Below, in pieces: positions 1 to 9,823 of a DNA stretch of 64,000 bases (the first letter of the stretch is position 1; every line of letters begins with the position of its first letter). The notes under the pieces are model-generated. The model saw nothing but the letters and a program-made list of their open reading frames with translations, made no database searches and had not been told where the DNA came from. Source of the stretch: Apostichopus japonicus. Lineage: Eukaryota; Echinodermata; Holothuroidea; Aspidochirotida; Stichopodidae. Made by a program: the position numbers and the translations under genes. The stretch lies in NCBI RefSeq assembly GCF_037975245.1, contig NC_092571.1, positions 27,666,564 to 27,730,563 on the forward strand, read 5' to 3'.

Positions 1-480
1 AGTTTACATGTTACTTCAACTCCCAGTACTGTACTTCATGTCATGTGACTGTATCTTTACAGCACACGGAGTCTCTGTACTTCATTCCAGAACATGTTCT
101 AACCCTGAAGGTGTGCGTCAACCTTCAATGAACATTTTCTTGGTGGCTTTTAATAATTCCAAAAGTTTTCAAAGCTACATGCAGGTTTTGAATGAATTGT
201 CCATAATTTATAACTGATACATAGCTGGTGTAAAACTATATTTTCTGGCATGGAAGCGGTTATGAATCAACCACTGCCTAATCATGCTACATGCTCTCCC
301 TCCCAACCCCCCTCCCCCCATCTTCCTCCTTCCAACCCCCACCCTCCTCCATCTCACAGTTCCTGCTATATATTTAACAGCATGACAGGACTATGTGCAT
401 TCTCTGTGGAACTTTAACATTTACTGTATAACCAGAGAATAATTTCATACTAGTGTTAACAATTTTGCATACTATTTTTC
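1..480. repeat. Rearranged partial duplicate of the TTC36 3' region
   Basis: Bases 1-363 align almost base for base with 13035-13393, the DNA just downstream of the TTC36 stop codon. Bases 364-480 then continue with 15172-15288, which lies in TTC36 intron 2. The roughly 1.78 kb in between, including the whole last coding exon, is absent here. The copy reaches the window edge and may extend to the left. It is a direct repeat of the intact locus about 13 kb away. I read it as a segmental duplication followed by an internal deletion; an assembled alternative haplotype is another possibility. Confidence 0.85.
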
Positions 481-488
481 AGCAAAAA

Positions 489-515
489 TTATTATTATTA
501 TTATTATTTATTATT
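489..515. repeat. (ATT)n microsatellite
   Basis: Short ATT/TTA run at the junction between the TTC36-like duplicate and the foldback element that follows. Confidence 0.8.
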
Positions 516-2325
516 AAATTGATGATAGGTAAAACAATCGGTATATACCCATTTAAATCGACACCTAGGCCTACCAGTTTAAATCGATGATATCTCGAAT
601 TAAATCGGTAGAAGTCAATTACCTTGGACTTATAGCAGTTTCTAGCAGCTCAACTTGATTCTACCATGGAGCTATATGTTTATAGCTCCATGATTCTGCC
701 TATTTAAATGATTTAGCTCATTTACATATTCCGAATCCCATCTTCGGTGATGATTGACATGTGAAGATGCATCACACGCAGTCACCTGACAAGGCGCGCG
801 AATAACTGAAAGTAAACACGAACACAGTGGAATGCGTGATTTAGCTTGAATACTGTAATTGTTAATCCCCTGGTATATATACAGCTGCATTATAACGTAA
901 CCGTACAGTAGGCCTCACTGCAGAACAATATCATCTTGTTTATGGTGTATAACTGCAGTAGGTAATTACATCTGTTTACGTACTGTAGGTCTATGTGTAT
1001 TTGGGTATGTATCAGTCTTACACTATGCTCCGGATGTTTGACTAGACAAGCCCAGTTTGCATTGAGATAATTGCACGCATGGGCGTCAGCAGGTTTCAGA
1101 AAGTGAGGGGGACACTATACTATCTAAGCGGAGCGCCACCATTGGTTGGCGCCTAGCGTACCAGAAAATTTTGGATACATAAGACCCCCTAGATCGCAGG
1201 AGACGGCCTTCCTGAGTCGTTTTTAGTTACATCAGAACCAGATCTGTGAGGAGAAATTTTGTCTCACAAAACTAAATTCCAACAGAAAGTACTGGTAGAA
1301 AGATGCCGTTCTGACACCAAGGGAGACGAATTACACAGCGTCCATCTCAAACGAAATATTGAAAAAGTGGCGCCGTCACCTCCGGGATGAGTGGAGTGGT
1401 ATATATAATACATGCATGCAGGTGCGAGACGTCAGTTGTTATATGCCCAGGTACTTTAATAATAATAATCAGAAAAAGGCACCGCGCGCAGAGCGTGTGT
1501 AGCGCCTAGCCGGCACTCAACAATAAAGATCTACCATATCCGGCGAATACATGTACCCCATTCGTCCGTCCAGTCCAAGGGACTGGAGGTAGTGATATGA
1601 ACATAGTAACTCATCACCATCTACCTGTATGGCTTACCTAATCCCTTGGAACCCATACAAACAACATGTGTGCAAGATTCAATACACTTTCGAATGGTCT
1701 CCCCCCCCCCCCCGAACGAATTAAATGGGCAGATTTAGGATATTGGGAGAATGGGAGATAAATGACGGTGCAAGTGATAGATAGCAGGGGCCCAGGGAGT
1801 CCAGATTTCTTGACCTTAAATAGAAAATCGCGCATATGCATGTGATTTTTTTTAATAACTGCTCTGAAAAGTGGGTGGGACAAATGATATGATATCCCCT
1901 CCACTTTTGAAAGTGGGGGGGACATGTCCCCCCCGTCCCCCACCTGTTGACGCCCATGATTGCACGTCATTTACATATCAGTTTTTCAGCCTTATAATTA
2001 CACCGAAATCTTTTTGCAAATAATTGTCTATAATTTTGGAACTATTTAATTATTCGCCCCTTGTCAGGTGACTTCACGTGATGTATGTTCACATGTCAAT
2101 CATCACCGAAATCGGGATTCGGAATATGTTGATGAGCTAAATCGATGATATGTCGTTTAAATCGGTAAAAGTCAATTTAAACTGCTAGAGACTGGTATAA
2201 GTCCAAGGAAATTGACTTCTACCGATTTAATTCGACATATCATCGATTTAAGCAGTTAGATGTCGATTTAAATTGACATATACGGTACCGATTTATTTTA
2301 CATATCAGCGATTTGAATTGGTATA
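516..2325. mobile_element. Foldback element with ~280-bp inverted arms
   Basis: The left arm (about 516-805) reads as the reverse complement of the right arm (about 2045-2325). Recognisable paired parts are the motif TTTAAATCGATGATAT, a stretch around CTTGGACTTATA, and a stretch around GTCACCTGACAAGG. The arms are rich in degenerate copies of TCGATTTAAATCGG. The spacer carries a separate hAT-like insertion at 1078-1958. No long ORF is present, so the element is non-autonomous. Arm ends are approximate and I could not fix a target duplication. Confidence 0.7.
1078..1958. mobile_element. hAT-like non-autonomous element, 881 bp
   Basis: The ends are 16-bp terminal inverted repeats, CATGGGCGTCAGCAGG on the left and CCTGTTGACGCCCATG on the right, with one mismatch. 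They are flanked by a perfect 8-bp target duplication, ATTGCACG, at 1070-1077 and 1959-1966. An 8-bp duplication is the hAT superfamily signature. The body contains the GCGGAGCGCCACCATTGGTT core also seen near 3190, 3520 and 16030, plus poly-C runs. There is no transposase ORF. It sits in the spacer of the foldback at 516-2325. Confidence 0.88.
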
Positions 2326-2480
2326 TGTCGATTTAAATCGGTATATGGCGATATAAACTGTCAATTTAAATCGGTAGACGTCAATTTAAGCTGTTAGAAA
2401 CTGGTATAAGTCGAAGAAAATTGGTATAATTCGATTTAAATCGGTATACCCTGGTAGAAATACCAATAGAACCAAGTTAA
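2325..2480. repeat. Degenerate TCGATTTAAATCGGTATA tandem array
   Basis: Four to six diverged copies of a roughly 20-bp motif with a palindromic TCGATTTAAATCG centre follow the right foldback arm. The array ends with CGGTATACCCTGGTAGAAAT, whose complement recurs near 4085-4113. Confidence 0.65.
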
Positions 2481-4113
2481 AAATCAACTAGGTTCTACTA
2501 GGGCTTACTATGTTTAATTGGTTTTTAACTGTGTTTAACCAGTGGCGGCGAACCGGGGGGGCTTGGGGGGCAAATGCATGATAAGCCCCCCCCCCCAATA
2601 TTTACCAATGCTCCGAAACGTGCATCTGCCCATTTTTCAATGCATACTTGTCGATCTGTCCGATGCACACGTATACTATATAGGTGTAATAATTTTAGTA
2701 ATTGCCGGGGGACCCTCGGCCCGTCCCCTGGCTTTAGACCACATTGTCACCCCAACCGCGTCTTCACGCCCCGTGAAAAGTGGAAGCAGTGAATGTGAGT
2801 ACCGGTAAGCGTAACACAACTTCGTCTTAGGCCAATGACTTGCCTCATTTCAGCCAGTTCTCCAACATCCCCTTACTTAGTGATGGAGCGTCCATATATA
2901 CAGTCAGGGGCGGATGCCCCCCCCCCCCCTGACGGACTCAAATGGACTGCTGGCGCCCTTTTCAGCACTACTTTTTACTTATTCGCGATTATTGACTATT
3001 TTATTGCGCTCTCATATACCTATTGACATTTGTCATATTCTGTTGGTGTAATTTTCCGACAAAATGGAGACGACACCTATTTATTCACTGTTTATCTGCA
3101 AATTAGCCAGGCCCGGAAAGGGTCATTTCCTGCAATCTAGGGAGTATCTTTACTCAAAAAATTTCTGTACGCTCCGCGCCAACCTGTGGTGGCGCTCCTC
3201 TTAGATAGTGTCGAAAGCGCCTCTACAGACCATTCTTGCCCCCCCCCCTGACCAATACCCCTAGCTCCGCCACTGCCCTTACTACACTCAAAAACGTCTT
3301 TGCGAGTACACTACGAGTAATAGCTACTCTCTTAAAACATTATCGAATATACAAATTACAATGTTTTTACAGACTTTTACGTGCAATCTGAGAAATTGCA
3401 GGCTTGAGACCCATATTTTAGGGCTAGGTATTCGCAGCATAAAACACTCGGGAAGTGCCGTTTCCGGCCATCTGGGGGTTTGAAAAACCCAAAAATTTCT
3501 TGTACGCTCCGCTCCAACCGATGGTGGCGCTCCGCTTAGATGGTCTCCACACATTAGTCCCCCCAATAATTTTTCCGTTCCGCCGCGCCTGTGTGTAACT
3601 GTGTTTTACTGCGTTCCAACTGGACTATGCTGTGCACGAGCTAGGTTCAACTGTGTTTGTTCAGGCCCAACTGAATTTGAACTATGTTTGAATTGATCCA
3701 GCTGGGCTTCAACTAGGTTTCACTGGTTTTTGCACTAGCCCAACTGGGTTTGAACTATGTTGACTGGTGAACTTGCCTTGTTGGGGTTGAACTAGCTAGG
3801 TTTCATTGGTTTGGCACTGGCCCAACTGGGTTTGGGCTATGTTGGCTGGTGAACTGACCCAGCTGAGGTTTAACTAGGTTTCACTGCCTTGGACCAGTTG
3901 AGAATCCCAGTTGAACCCAGTAAAACATAATTGACCCAGTAAAACATAGTTGAAACCAGTTGGACCCAGTAAAACATAGTTGAACCAGTTGGGAATCCCA
4001 GTTCACCAATTTCAACCAAGTTCAAATTTGTGCCAATTTCCATATAGAAAATTCCTGTTGAACCCAGTTCAAAAGTTCAACTGGAATTTCCACCAGGGTA
4101 TATGTCGATTCCC
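2440..4113. repeat. Second foldback of degenerate AACTGGGTTYAACTATGTT repeats
   Basis: The 2440-2539 and 3592-3890 stretches carry imperfect copies of a 15-20 bp motif like CAACTGGGTTTGAACTATG. The 3890-4113 stretch carries the same motif on the other strand (CCAGTTGAACCCAGTAAAAC). The extreme ends are also inverted: TATACCCTGGTAGAAAT at about 2450 against ATTTCCACCAGGGTATA at about 4090. The array is interrupted by the element at 2540-3591. No coding potential is seen. Confidence 0.65.
2540..3591. mobile_element. hAT-like non-autonomous element, ~1.05 kb, composite
   Basis: The left end CAGTGGCGGCGAACCGG is imperfectly inverted with the right end CCGTTCCGCCGCGCCTG. Flanking 8-mers TGTTTAAC (2532-2539) and TGTGTAAC (3592-3599) differ at one base, fitting a hAT-type 8-bp duplication. 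The body has two reverse-strand copies of the GGAGCGCCACC core (about 3160-3210 and 3495-3550), so it may be two related elements nested or fused. An internal end-like motif, CTCCGCCACTG near 3275, supports that. Confidence 0.6.
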
Positions 4114-5995
4114 CACGAATGAGACTGATGGCCCGCCATAGGCTGTCACCCAAACTGTATCCTTCAACCAGGAAATACAGACTGCGAACGTCTGTGACGT
4201 CAAATGTACTTGTTAATTGTTAGCATAATTAAGTGATTACAATATGTTTTAATCAACCTAAGGCGCTACCGTCTTTTCTTTTTGTTTTCTTTAGAATTGG
4301 GGGGGGGGAGGGGGTAACAAAGGTAATTTAGCCACCTTTCTATAGATTCTTTTCCCACACCCTTTCGCAACGTTCCTATGAGTCATTAACAAACATTAAA
4401 ATAATTCAAATAAAGTTCTCACGCAACCTGGACAATCACAAGAACTTAGATGGCGAGCTTTACTGTCATTTCAAAGAAAAACCTTCGGAATATCCCCAAT
4501 CACGTTGCTCTTTCGCAAAGTATACTCGTCTAATGACGCACCAGTCATTAACAAAGAAAATCCATGCCAAATCTCGGAAGAACACAAAACCATTAGAGAG
4601 AAAATGTTTACACTGTCCTACCGCACAAATCAAACGACAAATTCTACATAATCAAGAACAGCCGGCCGGCATAATGCATGCAGTCTCACCAATATCCCCG
4701 CATCCTCACCACAGAACCAAGAACAAGGACAAACGGGAAACCCCGTCCAACCCCCACAATAACCGCCCACAAAAACAACACCCTATACCCATGCACGCAT
4801 CACACGTCCCCCAATCAAAAGCGACACCATGAAGAGCTCAATTGAAAATTCGGGACAACAGCCTGCAATATTCTACCTTTTTTGGTAGTGTTTGCATTTT
4901 TTTTTATATAAGAGAGCTTCAAAACAAGGCTCTTGTAAAGACAAGAGAACAATGGGAACAAAGCAAACAATGGACGTAGTGTGTTGCATATCTCTGGCGC
5001 AAGATTGGAACTATATGCATTCACTGCCGAAACGCTCAAAATAGTTTGGGGATATCACACGAACACATATAAGCATGCATTGTCAGATACAGTATGTTTT
5101 GATGAGAGTGGTTGGACTCCGGGGGGGGGGGGGTGGGGGTTCACATGTGAGGCTACATAGCAAGCCTCTCCCGAAGATGCAACATTTCCAGACTTATCTT
5201 CTTTTCCTACCAAAGCAATATTTAAGCACAAATGCAATGTAGGAAAGAGGAATTACTCTAAAAAAAAGTTGTTTTAGCAGATTATTAGGTAGGTTGGAAG
5301 GGGGTCCCTTACACCTACACCCCTTGATTAATGCTATCATTATGTCCAATTTATGTCTATATTAAAACCAGCCGTTTTTAGAATCCATGCCACATGTAAT
5401 TCATATGAAAATGTACACGCAAGTACGTATAAATCAGTCGATGGTGGTGGGGGAGGGGGGGATTCCGAAATTTCACCCCACCTTTGAAATCCTGCGTAAG
5501 CCACTGCCGTGTCAATAAAACTATACCGTACTTGACGGGGGTTGTGTGTTAGTCAGAGTGTAGGCCTATTCAGACAAAAGGCTGGTCAGTGTATAAACAT
5601 AATGTAAAATGCTTACTTAGCACCGGACGTTTGTTGCTATCAGAAGTTAAAGTGAATCCGTGTATAGGCTCGGATCAAGAGGGTTGGGAATGTAATTCCG
5701 CTTCCCTGCTTTCCAACCCAGCACACACATACACACACACACACACACAAGTAAAAACAGTTACTAGCACCTTCTTGGGCTTAGACGTATAATTTAAGAC
5801 CTATAGTTTATACTCTAAATATGCCCACGAAGGCACCATTTCACGTCATTTCCCAACACCCTACATTGGAGTCCCCTTCAGTGACGTCATGGCCATATCC
5901 GCATCTTTTTGAAACCATACAGGTGATTCGACCCTGTCGAGATTAATAAACTATATACCTACCATACATGACAATACTTGCATCTAGTATTGAAA
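4114..5995. other. Gene-free interval
   Basis: No ORF with recognisable protein features is present. It holds poly-G runs (about 4300 and 5120), a (CA)n microsatellite at about 5727-5750 and an isolated repeat end, CCTGCGTAAGCCACTG, near 5495. Otherwise I see nothing. Confidence 0.6.
5727..5750. repeat. (CA)n microsatellite
   Basis: About eleven CA units, nearly perfect. Confidence 0.9.
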
Positions 5996-6309
5996 AATTT
6001 ATTATGTATGTATATGTGATCTTCCCGCAAGCAGGAACTCGCGAAAGAAGCCATGGAGGCTTGTAGACTCGCAAGCTGACCGAAGCCAATCTCTCGGCAC
6101 ACATCCATTTAACGTCCATGTCAGGAAGTTGTTATTGAACAACACCCTTGCCAGACGACACACATTGCTGTCGGCGGGGAATCGAACCGGGCATCTCATG
6201 ACTGGGAGACGCCGGCGGCGAATTTTTTTTCCTGAACCTTTCGGGCAGTGTACGTGGAGTTTAGCCAATCAGAGCGAGGCTGTGTTGATGACGTACTACT
6301 CAGTAAAGA

Positions 6310-6395
6310 TGGTCAGTCGGGTAAATGCGTCGCTTCAATAACATAAGGTGGAAAACGAAAGACCGCGAGTTCGAGCCCCCGTGTGGATTTTTCCC
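6310..6395 (+). mobile_element. Possible tRNA-like SINE head fragment
   Basis: A box-A-like TGGTCAGTCGGGTAAATGCG (about 6309) and a box-B-like CGAGTTCGAGCCCC (about 6367) are spaced as in a tRNA gene. Stems do not fold cleanly, so it is not called a functional tRNA. It may be cargo captured by the surrounding MULE-like element. Confidence 0.35.
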
Positions 6396-6415
6396 CACTT
6401 TTTCTCATGTCCAAG

Positions 6416-6783
6416 CAAGGGCGTAGGAACCGGGGGGGCTGGGGGGCGCCAGCCCCCCAGTGAAAAATGTGGAGGGGCGGAAGTATCATTCCGCCCCCCC
6501 GCTTCGCAAGTCAGAAAACCCCTTTTTCATTTCCAAATGAGAAAAAAATCTCATTTGGAGCACCAAATTGCATCTAAGGCCAGGTGAAAATGCAAAATTA
6601 TATACAAAATGGAGTGGGTGGGTTGAAGTGTGCTATATTGCACCAAATTGCATCTGAGGCCACCTGGAAATGCAAAAAAAGTCCAAAGGGGAGGGGACAC
6701 CCCCTCCCCTTAGACCCCTCCCCCAGGCCGGCCATCCGTCTTCAGCCCCCCCCCCCACTCAAAAGTACCTTCCTACGCCACTG
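6416..6783 (-). mobile_element. hAT MITE family A, copy 1 (368 bp)
   Basis: Ends CAAGGGCGTAGGAACC and CCTTCCTACGCCACTG are inverted and flanked by a perfect 8-bp duplication, TGTCCAAG (6408-6415 and 6784-6791). The body has a perfect hairpin (CCAAATGAGA / TCTCATTTGG around 6532-6560) and a direct repeat of CACCAAATTGCATCT about 78 bp apart. Copies 2 and 3 lie at 11691-12039 and 18793-19142. No ORF of transposase length. Confidence 0.93.
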
Positions 6784-7778
6784 TGTCCAAGTAGTTATGT
6801 CTAAGTATTATATCAGGAATTGAAAATCGATATTATAAGTTATGTCATGGTTTTAGTGCATGGTCATCTTATATATGAAATTCCGAAGATAGTGTGGCGA
6901 AAATATATATAGTTTCTTTTGTTTATTTTCCTTCTAGATCTTATTAGAGAGACATCGGTCTCAGCCCCAAAATGTGGTACATCCGTTTTAGGAAAGTTTA
7001 TCCTAATTTAAAGGCAGATGACTGGCTAGAATAAAAGACAAGGGAAACAGATATTCATTCTGGAACAATTAAAAAGAGAGGATTTATTGCATAAAAAAAC
7101 AAGGGCAGTACTTGCACTCTTATTTACATTATTCGCTCATCAGTTTACAACAAATATTTGGCAGTTTTCACAATAAACCGTTCATTACTGGACCTCGTCT
7201 CTCACAAGGAGGTGCTATAGGAAAAGTTATTTGATTGCAATCGGACCTCCGTTAGGTGTCCAATTTTTATTAGTAATAGCTACCGTGGCCTCTAGTCTAG
7301 CTAGATCATAAAATTTCCTAATGCTGTAGGCCTACTGTCACTGTGTACAAATATTGCTGTGTAGATGTGTGTAAACTGTACGTAACATACTACTGTACCA
7401 GTACTACAGTACTGAGTACAGTGTCATGTCAATCTGAAGACATTGTAAATTTGCACAACAGACAGCGATCATACATCGCCGTTTTTCAACAAAGAAACCG
7501 ATGCAAACGTCACGTAAGTTGTGCACAATGATTCAGTATAATGTTATTATTGCAAGGCCTTTATACCTTAATACTTTCTGCTGTTGTACAACAATTATGT
7601 TGACTTATCGAAATGTGATTTTCCCACTTCAACATTTGGTACGCACGCCGCCATCTTAACTGTAGTACGTCATCAACACAGCCTCGCTCTGATTGGCTAA
7701 ACTCACGTACACTGCCCGAAAGGTTCAGGAAAAAGAAATTCGCACGCCGGCGTTAACCAGTAGGCTATACACTCCGCC

Positions 7779-9823
7779 ATTATGGTTTTCATCTCATAAA
7801 TATTCATGTATCTGGAGCAACCATGCAATGATCAGATTCATCCAATCAAATGAGGTTATCGGACTTTGTAATGGTGTTATTTATATGTGGTCACGTCACT
7901 TTTAATAATTTAAAAAAAAAACGAACATGTATAGGCCTGTATACGTATATTGATATAAAAGAAAGCAACACTCTCATTTAACACAGACAGACACACTTAG
8001 TCAACTAGGAAAGAATTAGTAGGAAAAAAGATATTACAAATCCACAGGCCTTCCCAACAAAGAAGTGGTGCAGGTAGATGTTACGAATACGACTGAGTGT
8101 GTGATAGTGTCGACAGGCTTCTCGTACCGCTGAATGTGGGAGACTCTAATCGAATCGGGATCATAAAACAATCGACTTGGTAAGAAACTTGTCATTTATT
8201 AAATCATATAGTAATACAGACATCGAATACATATTTATTTGACATTTTCATGAATACTTCGCCCGTTACTGTATGTTGCGTACTGTCATATTATATTTTT
8301 AAGAACTTGTTAAGTTTTGCTGTCAAGAGGTTTCCACCTTGAGTTGCTGAAAAAAGTTTTGAAAATATAAATGAAATAGATGAAATTAAACAGATTGGAA
8401 AGTAAAATATAATTGAAATTAGGGTCAGAGCAGAAAAGGGTAAACAAAGAAAGAACAGGAAATCGTTCTTTAAGGTTACCCCAAGAAGTTGTTAACCGGG
8501 TTGGACGGGCCGGTTTAGAATATGCTACCCTAGATCGACAATAAGATCAATAGTTTGATATCAATGTTGGGGTCAACGATGAATGAGAGAAAGTTGTCCA
8601 TTTTTTTGTTCTTATTCCGACAACGTTCGACCGAGGTCTTTTCCGCTCGAGGAGCTAGCTGCCGGTGGGTTTCTAAAAGTTTCCTGGTGGATAATCCTGG
8701 GAGCATTTCAGACATTTTATTAATATCAATAGTTTATCCTGTAAACTGGAACAGTTATGGAAACATTACTTATAGCTTTTCAATTGTCATAAACTGATCA
8801 AAATCAGCTGACCCTGTTTTGTCAATAAATAACTTTGAAATACTGCTGTCATTCCAGCGACCTATGGTGTTGTAATGTCATCCAAGGGCGTTCTCTCGTT
8901 TATATGGAGTTGCAATTAGAATATGATTGGGTTAAGGTATAATTAGATTTGATAAAACAATGGATTAACATTAAGACCTGCACCGAGGACCGAGGAGCCG
9001 ATGTCGTCATATCTAAACCTTTAATTAAAGGAGCATTTCAGACTTTTAGCATATTGCTAAGATGAATATCTTGAAACGTGAATAGATATAGAAACTCTTA
9101 ATTTGTCTTTTCCCCTCTTCAACTATAAGATCATTATCAAGACTAAAATCCTGCCGTATAGTTAGCATCTATAGTGTGTCGTTTTTTCCCCGTTTAGTTT
9201 TAGTTTAGAGACCCAATGATCAGGAAGCCTTACAGGCGGTAGCATAATTGAGACCCTATACCCGTGTTAGATCGTGGATGAACACCGGCTTATTTCAAGC
9301 CTCCTACTTTCGATAAGTGTTCATAGGATAACGAGGTAGGGGTGTGAATTCGCTCCCCTCCCTGCTCCAGGGACCGCAATTTAACGTCCCCATCCCACGG
9401 ACGAGTGTGTATACCCTAGCATCTGGCCACTTTCTCAAATACTGAGGTACGCAAAGGCACCTCATTTCGACATTACTGTAGTGCAGCCATGACGAACAAA
9501 GTTGTTTCGAAACCAAGTGAAGAACAGAAACAAACCCTTTTTCCCAAGTTCACAAACCAGAAATACCAAATCCACGGAAGACTCCGCACATCACCACTGC
9601 ACTGCAGCGACTTTTGAATCTAACTCGTGTGTGTATAATATTTTCCGGCAGATTTCCAATTATACCGTCTGATTAACGTATTAACCATGGTCAATTTATG
9701 CGTAAAATCCTGATACATAATTTCAATATCTGATTTCTACCATATAGATCCCCAAAGTGACGACGAATGAATCAGAGCACGTATGTTTAATTGACGTCAT
9801 TGTAAACATTACGTATTAACATA
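7779..9823. other. Interval upstream of the cupin gene, no assigned gene
   Basis: No recognisable gene. Both strands of 8530-8797 are open for 60-80 codons and have mixed amino-acid content, but there is no known motif and no clear splice frame. A palindromic TGACGTCA (CRE-type) lies at 9792-9799, 24 bases before the start codon of the next gene. Confidence 0.5.
9792..9799. promoter_or_regulatory. CRE-type palindrome TGACGTCA
   Basis: A perfect cAMP-response-element octamer 24 bases upstream of the ATG at 9824. Its closeness to the start makes it more likely 5' UTR or promoter-proximal than a distant site. Function is inferred from the motif only. Confidence 0.4.

Larger units (their letters stand above)
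6218..7743. mobile_element. MULE-like long-TIR element, 1.53 kb, non-autonomous
   Basis: Left arm 6218-6312 and right arm about 7646-7743 are inverted repeats of roughly 95-105 bp, containing CCTGAACCTTTCGGGCAGTG and GCCAATCAGAGCGAGG. The element is flanked by a perfect 9-bp duplication, ACGCCGGCG, at 6209-6217 and 7744-7752. Long terminal inverted repeats with a 9-bp duplication are typical of Mutator-like elements. No transposase ORF is found. It interrupts a SINE and contains a hAT MITE at 6416-6783. Confidence 0.8.
5996..7778 (-). mobile_element. tRNA-derived SINE split by a later insertion
   Basis: On the minus strand the SINE runs from about 7778 to 7744, then from 6217 down to about 5996. 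The head has a box-A-like TAGCCTACTGGTTAACGC (7750s-7760s) and a box-B-like CCGGTTCGATTCC (about 6178-6190). The body contains ATGGACGTTAAAT and ends near CGGGAAGATCACATATACAT with an AT-rich tail. The same body (GACGTTAAAT, AGCTTGC, GTTCCT.CTTGC, TACATACAT) is present at 56964-57206, which defines the family. The tRNA-like head is split exactly at the duplicated ACGCCGGCG by the element at 6218-7743. Confidence 0.8.

Noticed and set aside
5480..5510. Another hAT MITE end (CCTGCGTAAGCCACTG)
   Set aside because: No matching inverted end or 8-bp duplication could be found nearby.
8530..8797. Small overlapping ORFs on both strands as an exon
   Set aside because: Amino-acid content looks mixed, but no motif, splice frame or neighbour exon supports either strand.
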